Shown here: positions 1 through 12,884 of the stretch, in pieces
Layout of the letters: each line of letters opens with the position of its first letter
How positions within the stretch are numbered: position 1 is the first letter of the stretch
From: Tenebrio molitor
Taxonomy: Eukaryota; Arthropoda; Insecta; Coleoptera; Tenebrionidae
Length of the DNA: 64,000 bases
NCBI RefSeq assembly: GCF_963966145.1
Contig: NC_091046.1
Location: 47,058,001 to 47,122,000, forward strand
Reading direction: 5' to 3'
The notes under the pieces: generated by a model
The model's input: the letters and a program-made list of their open reading frames with translations, nothing else
What the model was told of the DNA's origin: nothing
The model's database searches: none
Made by a program: the position numbers and the translations under genes

Positions 1-290
1 GGTCAACCCGTCACTTGACACATACGCTATGGGCACACCCAGAATCGGAAAATTTTACCACAAGACCATTTATAAACGCAATGAACAACTGTCAGTTCTG
101 TGAAAAATGCACCTTTCCATAGTGACTAAAGACAAGGGGCCGTATCACGACACCGTTATTAAAGTTGCCGTCAACTAAAGTTGTGATTAAAGTAAACATA
201 AAACGATATAGATTTATGCAATTATATCCTGCCAGAAAGAGATGAATTCGTCATCATGGTAATTTAAGTCATGATTAAATTTAATAAGGG

Positions 291-445
291 TGTCGTGTGA
301 TCAAGAAGGATTGTGTGAGTTGGCAATACAATTAAGAACATTTTTTATTCGCCTATTTGCAACACTGCAATCGGATATGTTTTGTTGGTTGATTTGACAG
401 ATATCTGACGTAACATTAACAGCGACAAAATGGTAAGGTTATGAA
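291..445 (+). mobile_element. Partial copy of MITE family A (one end only)
   Basis: Starts with the family A terminal motif TGATCAAGAAGGA (here GTGATCAAGAAGGA) and continues with the shared interior (GTTGGCAATACAATTAAG, then ACACTGCAA and GACAGATATCTGACGTAAC). The right inverted end seen in complete copies (6733, 19024, 26507, 31117) is not present, so this is a truncated or solo end. No coding capacity. Confidence 0.7.
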
Positions 446-2050
446 AATAAAATTAAAGGTAAAGAGAAATCAAACTTGAAATACAGAATAATTATCTAAA
501 ATCTAAGGGAAAGGACTAGGATATGGATCTGGTATCATATGGGATACTGTTGAAGATAATGAGAAAAAATATTTGTTTCGTTTTCTATGGTTATATTTTT
601 TGTTTGAAAGTGTAGATTATCGATTTATGAAACGTCCTAACAGTAAGTTAAGTCAATTTTTTAAAGAATATTTATTGATCTAACCATCTGGAGGTGGAAA
701 CGTTAGTGTCCGACCACCAAAGCTTTTCAATCAATTTATAACTAAATTATGAAAATCCTCCACCAGGTGGTATAAAGAACTTTTTTTTGAAGAAACTCCA
801 ACGGTAGGTGTTAGATCACCTCGTTGCAAAAATGTAGATTTATTCCGACTGCTATCGTAGGAACCGACATAAATTTGTAATCCTGTTGAAACCACCTTAC
901 TAATTAAATACCTACCTACTAATCCTAATTAGAATATTAGTAAGGTTAATTTTGATCCGTTTATTTTGACAAGTTTACATCGCTATTAATTAATTAATTA
1001 ACGCAGAAATCTTTTGAAAGAGAACACAATCACGAGAAGAATAATTAAACAATTCCAAACGAAATTTCGGCAGTTGGTGAGGTGAAACGAGATTCGTACG
1101 AGAATTCGATCAATTAATCCAGAATTTATCTACTGAATAATAAGTTGATAAGAAAAAAAAAATAAATGAGGTCCGGTGACAAATTAGTGACGACGTTGTA
1201 AAAATTTGTGGTGGCTCTCCATTAAGCAAATAAAAATTTACATATTCTCGTGTACGTCAGCAGCATCTAATTAGTCCTGCACTCCGGCAAATCAGCGGTT
1301 GTTAAACTGTGACATGTGGCATGATGTCGTTACCGCAGCAAACCAAAATTTTGGAAACCGCTCTCGTCCATTAATTCCGCTGTTGTAATTGTTGATAACA
1401 CCCAATTTGTCGCCGCTTGTCTAAACGTCGTTTAGATTTATTTCGCTTTGTCCAAACGAGGCCCACCAAAATTTCGTTAATTGGCCAATTAATTTCTCGG
1501 AATTTCTTCACTCTCGTGAGACTGTTTCGTCGATTATTTTTGCATTGTAACTGGAAATAATTTATTCGGTGAAGCCGGCGTCAACAACTGTGACCCTTCA
1601 TAAAAATTTCAACAAGGCTAGAAAAGCCAAATTGGATCATTCGACGTCTGACACGAGATCAAATCGATCGGAAATCATTCAAATCCACGCGATCATCTCC
1701 AATTTTACACCTGTCGCCCGTCACAACAACAAACAGTAGTGCAAGATGAGATAATACGATAATAATTATGACGAGCGAGGCGCTGATCGAACGATTATCC
1801 CCAGGAGTAGGTCATTAATTCCACAATTTACAGACGGAATTATTTCCACGATCGAAACGCGAATCTATCATTAAAATCTTCAGCACGAACCTATCGATTG
1901 TGTTTGACGAGGCCGAGCCAAGTCATCGACAATTCATTTCTTGCTGGGTAAATAAAATGCAAAAATGCGATGCGAAAAAGCTGCATACATTAACAGACGC
2001 CTAACAGTAGCTTTAACGGCTCCCAAAGTACCATCAGAAGAGACGTAATT
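446..2050. other. Gene-free AT-rich interval
   Basis: No open reading frame with protein-like composition on either strand. A short (TTAA)n tract sits at about 984-1002. The part from about 1200 to 1950 is somewhat richer in GC and in CpG than its surroundings, which could fit conserved non-coding or regulatory DNA, but nothing specific can be named. Confidence 0.4.
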
Positions 2051-2074
2051 ATTGCATTAATCGTTATCATTGTC

Positions 2075-2135
2075 ATTTAATACCAACCTTACAAAGCAAT
2101 TTGCCCTAGTTTCTGTTGTAAAGTAAAAAACATGG
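2075..2135 (+). repeat. Dispersed repeat, copy 1 of 3
   Basis: This roughly 60-bp stretch (ACGT)CATTTAATACCAACC...TTTGCCCTAGTTTCTGTTG recurs almost unchanged at 6203-6262 and 7433-7490. In the latter two it is preceded by the same GACGTTTC(C/T)GTCTGTCTTACG sequence, so they belong to a longer shared element. Here only the inner part is present. Confidence 0.7.
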
Positions 2136-5035
2136 GGGTGCGAAATGAAAATAATCAATTGTCAAAGTGTTGTCAGGTTGGTATGAGCCACTGGTTATTT
2201 GATAGTAATTAGGTTGGCAACGTAAAATGTCAACTGTATGTCAGTCATTGATGTGAATTGTGAAGGCGCTTGCGCTAGTGAAGCCGCAATTACATTTAAA
2301 TAAAAATAAAAAGTTAAATGAGTTTCCGAAAGCAAGGATCTAACACAACAAAATTGGCTATGATTAGATTACGTGAAGAAATGCAGAGAGAAAAAACGAC
2401 CATGCTAAATTGCAGTAAAGATGCACACATATTCGAGGTATTTTCTTTTATAATTTTAATATATGGGCCAATGGTGTTCGTCACTGCGAGAAACTGATTA
2501 GAGAGGACTGGAAATAATTGATGGGAAATCTACCAATTGAGGACATTCTTTCAATAATAATTCAACTTTCCGCAGAATCATATTCGGAAGACGATTGGAG
2601 GTTAGATTCTAAAGATGAATAGGTAAACTGCTTATATTACCCATTAAATAAATTCCCATTTTCCTGTATATGTGCAGTTGCACTTTTCAGTGTCGTTATG
2701 GTCTTTATTTCTTGTCTTTTGGTATAAAATTTGGTTACACCTGAAACTGACATTAGTGACATAACCTCAAACCTGATCTAGGGAGATTTTACGATAGAGG
2801 TGTTCCGAAATGAAAGGTTTTAGGGTGATACAGCCTGTTCTTTGAGGGAATTTTGACACTGACAATTTAAAAAAAAAGGACTTTAAATAAGGTAGCGACA
2901 ACTCAAAAGTGAGGACATTATCGACAAATGCCGTGAGTGTGACAAAGACAGAAGTATACACAATTTTAAGGGATGTTTGTATTATAATCGAGAACCTTAG
3001 ATTGACATTATCTATGGATTGACATTTGGGCAAGCGCCATCTATTCACTAAATTGGGACTATTGGCTAATAATTTAAAAATGCTAATGTTCGTTATCATT
3101 GTTGGCGAGATGGGGCTTCCGATTCGGGGGCCAGAAACAACTGTCCAACACTGCCGTTTTATTAGGTATCTTTATTTATGATTATCCAACGAATTCACCT
3201 TAATTGCTCGACGGATGTGACCTAATCGTGTCCAGATTGGTATCAGTGACAATTTCACCGAAGCTGTCAACAATAACAGGTGTCTTTTGTCCTTCATTTC
3301 TTCGAACGCAACGTTTTACATAATTTTTAACAGTCCCATTTCCAATTCCTGCGTCGCAGTTTTTTATGACTATCGCGTTTTGTAAAATCCGTTTTTATGC
3401 CTCGTTCCAATTAGCAAAGATTCCGCCATCATTTCGTATTGAAAGACATTGTTCGCACGTCCGTCCAGAGTGATAAGTTATTTCATTTGTCCGTACACAT
3501 TAAATGCTGGGTATAATGGCGTGCTCCCGTGGAAGTCGTGAGACTTTAGTCACAAAAGTGCTTCCATTCGAGAACTTGTAATTAAGATATCAAAAAGATG
3601 CATTCATTGAGGAGAACACTCCCTTCGGCCGAGTCAAGGTCACCGTTTCTCACTCGACCAAAAATGGTCCCAGAAGAGAGATGCGTCGTAGATGACGTTC
3701 CAACTTCTTTACATATTAACAGTTGTAATAATTGGCTTTTCTTGGTGGCAATACTGGTTTCGTAAGTGCAAACTGGTAGTGGATTTTCTTGTATCTCAGC
3801 TTTACATGTCTTGGCATTTCTGGGAGTTTAGATCAACGAGGATTACATTGTCCATCAACATGTTTGGAAGCGTCGATGATTATGGTAATCAAACACCACC
3901 GACACCTCTAATACCCCCCAAAAATTTTTTACGAACCAGTTAATAATTGCTTTCGGGCTTGTTTTGTTAAAGCCACGAAGAAGATTGATTGTTTATGAAG
4001 ATGCGAGCTAATTATAATGCGTTGTTAAATAATAATTGGTATAACTACACAGACAACAGTTATTCGTAAATTAGATTATGAGGAGTACTGCGATATTGTT
4101 CGTCGCCGGCAAATATCTTTTTAATTGCTGTTTGCACGACTTCCACATCAAAAGGAACACCGCGAGAACGGGAGGCGCCAGGAAGTTCTTTGGGATTTTT
4201 CGAAAAAAAAAAAAATAGGACAGAGAAAGATTTTTGACCGAAATAATTTCGTTTCTTCGACACGTTTTCCTAATTGGTTTTTTTTGTGGAATAATTACCC
4301 GTTAAATTGGTGACCTCTGTGCCTGACCCGTCCCCCGGAGCGGTCCGGCTCGACCGGATCAGCAATTTGAAATTTATCAAAACTTTCTCGGTCGCGAGTT
4401 TGCAAGAATCCGAATAATAAAACAACCACGTGCTAAAGCGGCATCAGTCGGCACATAATTAAAAACTTGTTTAGGAAAGAAACGACTAGTGCTCAATGCA
4501 TAATTAACTCCTTTTTAATAGTGCGCTCGTTTCCTGCGCGAAATCGTGCCATAACACCTAACTCGCCGTTTGATTTGCATTATTGCTTTCCAAATAAATG
4601 CCTGTCAAAATATCGATAATCGTGCTGAAACCCGGATCATCTTCCGGGGTGAGTCAGGAAAGGTGGCCGGCTCAAGATCAATCACCTCGGAAGATCATGC
4701 GAGTGAACGATTTATTTATTGCCGATGTTTTCAATGAATTACCCTTATCTCCACTTCTTTATTATATCGACGAGTAATAAACGGTAATAATAATAGAAAC
4801 TTATAAGGAGACGGGCAATAAAATCAATAAGTTAAATAAAACAACAAATGCACTAACATTTTTATTAGGCGACGCTTGTTTTTATGTGGCCTTTTAGTAC
4901 GGGAAAGAAAGCTATTAAAATCAATAGGAATTAACCGACAATATACGGGATATCTTGGCGATCCAGCGCGGTAACCTGTTCAAAATTTACTTTGAATAAT
5001 TAAAGATAATTGACAACGCAAAAAATTTCAACAAT
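2136..5035. other. Gene-free interval
   Basis: Only short, low-complexity reading frames with no recognisable domain. No tRNA, tandem array or clear inverted repeat was noticed. Confidence 0.4.
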
Positions 5036-6270
5036 TAACAATTGTTAAGAATGGTTATGTTGTCCGGCTGGTATTTTGTAACGAATAACTCAAAAATATT
5101 AAAAAATGACATTAAAAAAGTAAGTAATTTAACATTTAGTAACTTTTTTACTATTGAGTTGGTAGCACTTTCCGCGCCGATTACTAGATTATCAAAATTG
5201 ACAGCATCGGTGGTGTCGATAGGTTCATTTTTTGTCAAAATAAAATATGCAATAAAATTGAACAATCCAAGAAAAATCAGTCAGTTCAGTCTTTGCGCTT
5301 TGATAACAGACGGACCATCATCATCTACAGCCTTCGATATTCAAGTTTCGAAACAAGCGTCTTTCTACAATCACATAACCAACATATTGAACAAGTTCCA
5401 GGAGTAGAAATTAAGGAATGCAGGAACTGTACTGTAAATGTGCAAATTTTTAATAATTGCACTTTCTCTTCCTCTTCACCTGAAAAACAACAATAACTAT
5501 TATTTTTGGAGCCTTATTACTCTTACCTTTTTGAATTGTATTCTCATTTCTTTAATAATGAAATTACTAATTTATTGTTTTGATGAGAATTAATGCTACA
5601 ATTACAAATGCGATGAAACGCCCATTTTGTTTAAAGTGAGTTGACAATGCGTTGCCAACTTTTAGTTTTGCACTTTCCCTAAAGTATTGAGAAAATTTCC
5701 CTAAATTGACCAATTTTTCCCTAAATGTCAACAAATCCTATTCATTTCCAACAAACAAATCATTTTTTTTTAGTGTTTATTTAGACAAAAGGAAAGAAAA
5801 ATTACAAACAAAAAATCAGTATACACCGTTCACATTGGATTGTGCATTGCTAAATTCGCATTATGTTGGTTTCCTGCATGTCACTATTTACAAGACATGA
5901 TCAAAGATCAAATAGCCATAAAGTAAAATTATTTGACCTTGAACTACCCAATCCATCCTGAATTTACTTTATACAATAGAAATTTAGCTAGATGGGGACG
6001 CACAAAATTAATTGGTGGAGTACCGAATTTAACTGGAAATCACTCATGTCTATGGTGCTGGAAATGAAATTTTTAGTTTTGATAAATGTGTAAAATTCCC
6101 CAGAATGTAGAAAAATTTCCTATGTCCCCATACGAGTCTAAAATTCACTAAAATAGGGAAATTTCCCTAAAGTTGGCAGCGCTATTGACGTTTCCGTCTG
6201 TCTTACGTCATTTAATACCAACCTTACAAAGCAATTTGCCCTAGTTTCTGTTGCAAAGTGAAAATCATCA
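5036..6270. repeat. Dispersed repeat P, copy 1 (interrupted by a MITE)
   Basis: The left part (about 5060-5195: AACGAATAAC, AGTAATTTAACATT, GAGTTGGTAGCACTTTCCGC) and the right part (about 5605-5648 and 6183-6262) match the segment at 7040-7490 in the same order. Between 5648 and 6183 this copy carries a 534-bp insertion absent from the other copy. The match is loose around 5200-5600. A reading frame across 5042-5407 lies wholly within the repeat and looks accidental. Confidence 0.6.
5649..6182. mobile_element. 534-bp MITE-like insertion in repeat P
   Basis: The ends are inverted: GCGTTGCCAACTTTTAG on the left, CTAAAGTTGGCAGCGC on the right. The sequence is absent from the paralogous segment near 7408-7415, where TTGACATTGACG is continuous. 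Several TTTCCCTAAA motifs occur inside near both ends. There is no transposase reading frame, so it would be non-autonomous. The exact target duplication could not be fixed because the flanking copies have diverged. Confidence 0.65.
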
Positions 6271-6289
6271 GGTTGCGAAAAAATATTTT

Positions 6290-6725
6290 TTTGCGACACT
6301 GTCAGAATTTGAGAATTTTCTCCTATGTGAACGAATTTTGATAAATGTCACAACTTGTCAAAACAAAACGTCAAGCTAATTTTAAAGGTTTTAAGCGATT
6401 TGGAGACTTTAAAACGCTCGTTTCACTCGCGTTTTAAAATGGCCCACGCGTGCCAAAAAAGGCCCAATTTACACACAAACTCGTCAAATAAACTACTATT
6501 CTTGGATTTCGAAAATAAAAATAATAAATTTTAGGCCATGAATACAAAATAGTTATAACGTCTTATTCAACTCGTTCGTGTGTAAATTGGGCTCTTTATG
6601 GTACTCGTGGGCCTTTAAAATGCTCGTTTCACTCGCATTTTAAACTGACATGAGTGGGCCAGTTTAAAACGCGTCTTAAAGACCCACGAGTGTCATAAAG
6701 AGCCCGATTTACACACGAACTCGTT
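6290..6725 (+). repeat. Dispersed repeat R3, longest copy
   Basis: Begins CTGTCAGAATTTGAGAATTT and ends near GATTTACACACGAACTCG. The first 150 bp recur at 15885-16060 and, inverted, at 60905-61150. The interior holds repeated and inverted runs of CGTTTCACTCGC, GTTTTAAA and GGCCCACG, so the transcript could fold on itself. No protein is encoded. Confidence 0.65.
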
Positions 6726-6732
6726 AAATAAT

Positions 6733-6969
6733 ATACCGGGTGATCAAGAAGGACTGTTTAAGTTGGCAGTACAATTAAGAAAATTTTTTAATTCGGTTAT
6801 TTATAACACTGCAACCGGATATGTTTTGTTGGTTTATTTGACAAATATCTGATGTAGGTATAGCATTAACAACGACAAGCCATCAACAACCGAAAGTTAC
6901 TCCTGTTATACGATTTAAAATACAATTCAGTGTTACCAACTTAAACAGTCCTATTTGATCACCCCGTAC
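6733..6969. mobile_element. MITE family A, complete short copy (237 bp)
   Basis: Flanked by inverted ends: TACCGGGTGATCAAGAAGGA on the left and TTTGATCACCCCGTA on the right. Both ends continue into the GTTGGCA/ACCAACTTAAAC inner repeat. It is the most compact complete copy in the window. No open reading frame of note. The T-A at both ends suits a TA target duplication, but that is not proven. Confidence 0.75.
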
Positions 6970-7039
6970 TATTACCATGGTGCTAATATTTTGAAAAAAA
7001 CTATAATTAAATAGTTATTTCCCAACGTATGTGGGAAAT

Positions 7040-7490
7040 TTCTTGCCGAAAAAGTTGGTACAATATTTTTTCTAACGAATAACACAAGAATATTTAAAAA
7101 TGAAATAAAAAAAGTAAATAATTTAACATTGGTAACTTTTTTACCGTTGGGTTGGTAGCACTTTCCGCACCAATTACGTTAGTTACTCCATTTGTAATGT
7201 AAAACGTTGCAAAGAAAGAAAAAAATAAAGGTTTTTTGTTTATGAATTTTAGGGTAGTTGTCAAGCTGTAAATATGCTCTAATTACAACTGTCAATTTAC
7301 ACTTTAAAAAAGCAAAACAATTGACGCTTTTCAACGCCTTCCCAGCCCAGAATTTCATTTGAACGCCCGATACAAATGTGACGAAACGCTCATTTTGTTT
7401 AAAGCGAATTGACATTGACGTTTCTGTCTGTCTTACGTCATTTAATACCAACCTTACAAAGCAATCTGCCCTAGTTTCTGTTGCAAAGTG
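7040..7490. repeat. Dispersed repeat P, copy 2 (uninterrupted)
   Basis: Shares AACGAATAAC, TTTAACATTGGTAAC and GGGTTGGTAGCACTTTCCGC with copy 1, and ends with the same 60-bp block as 2075 and 6203. It lacks the 534-bp insertion found in copy 1, so it serves as the empty site. Confidence 0.65.
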
Positions 7491-10400
7491 CGGGATAACC
7501 GGGCGATACTTATTTTGAGGTTATGAATTAGTACAAAAATAATCTTTGTCCATTTATAGCAGCGATATTTTCTAGCATACTGACTGTACAGAAGCAGAAG
7601 CCTTAAGCCAATATGTTTTTTTTTCATTTTATAACAGACTATCAGAACGATCACAAATTAACATCTGTTAACATTTTCTTTCGCGTCTACTTCTTTTCCT
7701 TAAACACACTTGTTTGATTTGCAAGTGAGCCATTAGGTACACCTGTATTTAGACAAGCCAGTCAATATTGTCTTAATTAACAACATCGAACGGCCTCCCG
7801 AATATCTCACAAATCTAGTAGGTATACTTCAACAAATTGTCCATTTTCTTTCGGCCAATTTCAATCGAGTAATTAGTAAATACTTAACGAAACATGATGC
7901 GATTTTAAGACAACAATAAGACGATAACGCCGATGTACTGTTAGGTAATGATGAATTGTCGTAGCACATTATTATACCTGTGCTCACTTTATTTTGATTA
8001 AATTACGTTGCACTTTACAGTTAGCGGTAATTCATTTCCACGGGGTGCAAATTGCCAGGCTGTGTGCACGTGTCACTGATACATCATCAATGACAAAGCA
8101 GCTGTTGGCCATTTTTTGCCATTTTGCCATCTTGTTTTTGCAACATTACCGCTAGACGGACGCATCGCAGATTTTCAGAAAGGAGAAGGTTCCTTCTTTA
8201 GCGTGCCCCGTATTGGTAAACGAAGCACGTCTGCGAAATTAGAAAGAGAATATTAATGTCGGTTTCTTATACTGTCGCTTATTTTGTACTTTGTACATAT
8301 TTGTACAAGTAATGTTGAATTAAGTAGTGCGTTTAATTAAACACGACCGAACTTGAAACTCGAGCCTAATTTAAATGCGGATGTGTACTTAATCAGTACC
8401 GCCTGGTCCTAAGAATAAGATTTCTCCAGATAATCTTGGCCCGCGTCGCTTCTCCAAAGACTGCAATGAATTATTGTAAATTACGTATGCGACTAATTGT
8501 GAAGAAATTTCAATTATCTCGACAATTATTGCGTTCCGTGAGGTCGTTCAGACACATGTTATGCGAATGCGAAACGTTAATGCATCGCAACAATAAAACC
8601 CATTGTCTAAATGGTGTCGTAAAAAATATTTTTCGATAGTGCCGAAACAATTTAAAAAGCTCTCCGATAAAACGGAACGGTAAAAGTTGAGTGCAATTAC
8701 ACGAAATCCGTTAATAATTTATAGTAAGTACTCGTGTAAAACACGATTCCGTCGTCATATTGTGTACACGTTGTCTCTTCTCGACTAATTCTAATTAACA
8801 AGAGCATATGGTGCGGGAAATTTGCCACTAAATCAATTTAAAGTAATCCATTCAGAGTCGAGTCCTTCCGCTAAGAAATAATTAACTGCATTAGCAAGCC
8901 ATTCACGTATAGTCCTCGCGTAAGTCTGATTTAATGTTAATGTTAAGTTTGCGTATACAAGAGAAAAACAACTGATGAATGGCGAATGGCACAAACATGT
9001 CGAGTAAATATCTCCATTTCATGTGAGAATCTTTCATAGTGCACAGGGAGTTTTGATTAATCGTTGCGCGATTAATTTAGTTGCAAATCAAGTTCCGAGA
9101 AATTGTTATTAATTATGTTTGGTTGTGTTACCATTCAAAGGGCAAAAACGGCACTGATGTGGCGATATTTCACGGACGAACATAAAAATGGAGATTAGGA
9201 AAATTACAATTCAGTAGTATTTTTAGAATTTTTTTTAAAACTGTTTCTACCGACCGTTAGGCGTTTTACGGCAATTGTCATAACTTTTCAATTAATGGTT
9301 GTTGAATGTATAATTCGGTTGAAAACCATTACCTAACATTTAATTGCTTTGAGAGATACGCGTAAACCAACTTGCCTTATACAAATATTAATGGTTTACA
9401 AGAGAATCAAAGGAATCAGTTTGTTTGGGAACCGCTGAAAATGTTCAAATTTGGCGGGCAGTTTTGACAGGCAACCAATTTTCTGTCATTCGTAAAGAGA
9501 TAATAAAATAGTGCCTGCAACTTATTCAGAAAACAACAAAGGCTTAAATAACAAAGTAAAAAGACTGTAATTATGAGTAAAAGCATAAAATGAAAGATCA
9601 AAGAGTAACTACTCAAAATGCCGTTTCCAATGAAAGTTTCAGCACGACGTGCCCAAGAAATCCAAGTGATTTAATTTTGCATTAAATTACAACAAAAAAG
9701 TCTTGACTCATTTTTTCATAAAATTCAGTGGCTCTCGATCTTTTTTTGAAAAACTTTTAGCCCGTTTTTGTCGAAAAATATCAACATTTGTATAAGGCAT
9801 TATTGGCTCAATCGTTACCTATTGTGGAGTTCTACCACTGGTTAAAATATCTGGACAACTTTCAAAGTCACCCTGTATGTACGAGTATATTATAGAACAA
9901 AACCTACAAAAGTATCTTCATTCGCCAAAACTAGAAAAAAAGTTATTAAATTCAAGAACTGAAGGTAAACAAAAAAAAAGTAAACTTTTCAACGAAGAAA
10001 ATTACATACCTAACTGATTTCACGAAAACCGCAAAACTCAACTTTCAAAAATTATTCCTCAACAGCCAAACAAATCAATTTAATTAGAATTTAACAAATT
10101 CGTTTTTTTTTTTTTTTTGTTATGAGTGATTTGTCTGTTTTTGTCTTTTCTCTATACAATTAAACATTAAATATCTCTAAAAACAATCTTTGGCTAAACT
10201 TCGTCACTTCACCCTGCGTTTTTTTTTTAATAAAGACGTTTTATTATTATTAATGTTACACCGTGGTACTGTAACGCTTAAAAACGACATTGTTCTTATT
10301 CTAAAACTTGAAAAATTTGAGAAAAGACTGAATAGTAAACGATAACGATGCCACTTGACGACCTTGATCATTTTTTGACAATCGAAATGTAAACCAAAGA

Positions 10401-12865
10401 ACTCTAAAATTACCATAAATGGCCGTACTACCAACTTAAATTTAAATTTTCAGGGCCAAGTGGGTCGACGGCCATTTTGAAATCATGATTGTTTTAATCA
10501 CAAACACGCAACAAACCACGATATTTTTTTGTTAGATTGATGTCAGGTTTGCCGTGTGACGTTTTGTTTTTAAATATTCGTCTTGTTGTCAATTTCGTCA
10601 TTAATTTGTAGTAAAAATAATGTAAGAACTCCCATGTCAAATTTGACAGTGGCGCTAATATTTCTGTAAGTACACTCAAAACAAAAATTTCAATTTTGTA
10701 GTAAATTGGTATAGGTTTTCCTCTATAAACGGAATGTCTATGTTAAACATATAAATTTTTAAAGTTTCTTACCTTTTCGACATCCTGCAAAAATAAAAAT
10801 TTAGAGTTTGAATTGTTCAAATCAATGCCAACATCTTAAACGTAGATTTATTGTTTTGAATGTACTTTCAAAATTTTTGCTTATTACCATAGAAACGTTC
10901 ATTAGTTCGCGTTCTGCCGCGAAACTTCTAATATAGATTTATTATGACAAATCACAATACTGCCGGTTGAAATGTCAGATTTTCATAGATATTCCGAATG
11001 TGAAACAATCATGAATGCTCATTTGTAATTTTGACATTTGACAGGTCAAACTTGTCATTTGGAAATTTCATTATTTGGCATTTTTCAAAATGTAAATTAC
11101 CGTCTTCTGAATTAGGTAAGACAGCTGCTTCGTTAGGAATGAACGTGTAAACGAATGTAAACGATTAAACAAAATCTATTTATTTATACATTATATTAAA
11201 TACATAAAGAAAGTGTTAAAAAAACCCATTCGTATAGGTAGGTATGATGCACTGATTTCTATGGTACACCATAGAAATCAGAGGTATGATGATGAAAAAC
11301 GTTTTGTCTCATTTGTAAATTTTGAACGACTAGATCACTTTTTAACGTCTTCTGTAGATTCACATATTTGGTATTCCAGACTCTCATTTTTCAAGATTTA
11401 CAATTACATTTTTACTTTCCCGATAAACTACAAACTTGGGGATTCTTCTCCGAAGCTTTTGGCTGCTGTCGCTAGGTGAACTAAAATATGCACAAAATCC
11501 ATATGTCAGTGACTTTACTAAAAACCTGTCCCACTTTTTCCATTTTAAAAGCCACATTTTTCTCCAAATAAATCAAGGATTCTATATAAAAATCCACCGA
11601 CATCTTCGGCGAGATTTATTGTTTGTCGACATTCTACCTTCTCTTTTTGCACGCAATAATAAGTGTCAGAAGTTAGTGTCCGAACGAAAACTTATTGCAC
11701 AAACTCTTAACCTTTTCAAAATCCTCCGAACCGTTGATTAATCTATCGGGATGACCCAAAACCCACAACTAGATTCGAATGATTTATGCCAAATCGGAAA
11801 AATGTCTCTCCATTATCGCCACTCTTCCTCGTAACGGTTGATGCGCGAGGAAGAACACTTATGAAGCGATTAAAAGAATCTCGGCTCCATCTCGACCGGA
11901 AGATAAATAAATCCATCAGAGACGTGACGCAGACCCCAACGTTCTAATTACGTATGCGACAATGCTAATCCAATCATAATGATTCTCCACGCAATTATAA
12001 TATTTACATTATCTGGCACTCTCTGCGGACCTTTTCTATGGAATGGTAGTTTGACAGCATAACCTAATCTACTATTATTTAAACAAAACATAATTTTATT
12101 ACGGACCAGAAAAAACACGAAAGCTGTATCTACCTAAACCGGCGTCAAAATTTATCGCCGACACTTTTTTATTGGCACATAACTCTGCTAAATACTATTT
12201 TACACCGAATGAATTATTTATTAGTGTAGAACGAGGCCAGTTTTTGCAAAAAATGCCACCGCACGAACAAAACCATAGAAATTCGATTTTGTCTTCCTGG
12301 CTACTTCATTTTCCTATTTGGTGATGCCCGAAGAAAAAAATTCTTAATTTGTGAAATTTATGGTCGATATTAGCGAAATCTTTAAATTTATACCCACTAA
12401 TATCATCCTCAATTTATGATATGTGTAGGTGTTGCCAAGTTTACAGTTAGGACACTATGAATTAGTGTTTTTCATATTTTAATTGGCCGGTTGGTACACA
12501 TTTCCACTATAATAGTTGCTCACCTAGTAAAAACTCAACGTAGACATTCACTTTAGTCATCAGTTACAACTTAAGAAAAAAGAATTGTTGTATTTCTTAA
12601 TTTAGGATAAATTGTTTTTAACTAGTTTATTGGAAAATACATAACAAATGTTTTTTAAGGCACAGGTACTGCAGAAGTCACTTTGAAAATGTATTAAACT
12701 CTGCAAACCAATTATCACTTAGCTCTGAAGACTGCGGCTGCAGCTTGCTTTAATTAAGACGAAATCGTTAAAACTGCATCTTACAATAATTAGTAAACCG
12801 CATTGAGCGATAACGAACGGCAAGTGAAATTTTTTAGAAGCTTTTAAATATTTTCCAGAAATAAT
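7491..12865. other. Gene-free interval, about 5.4 kb
   Basis: No protein-coding segment can be supported: the frames present are short, AT-driven and lack domains. A 30-bp palindrome lies at 11252-11281. Homopolymer T runs occur at about 10105-10118. This region lies beyond the 3' end of the bHLH gene and could hold its enhancers, but nothing in the sequence shows that directly. Confidence 0.4.
11252..11281. repeat. 30-bp near-perfect palindrome
   Basis: CTGATTTCTATGGT, then two bases, then ACCATAGAAATCAG: 14-bp perfect arms. It is flanked on both sides by a direct GGTATGATG repeat (11240-11248 and 11283-11291). Confidence 0.7.
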
Positions 12866-12884
12866 TCAGCAGCGGTACTGAAAA

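Noticed and set aside
5042..5407. 121-codon frame on the plus strand
   Set aside because: Lies within dispersed repeat P, has no domain, and its left part recurs at 7040-7200 without an equivalent frame.
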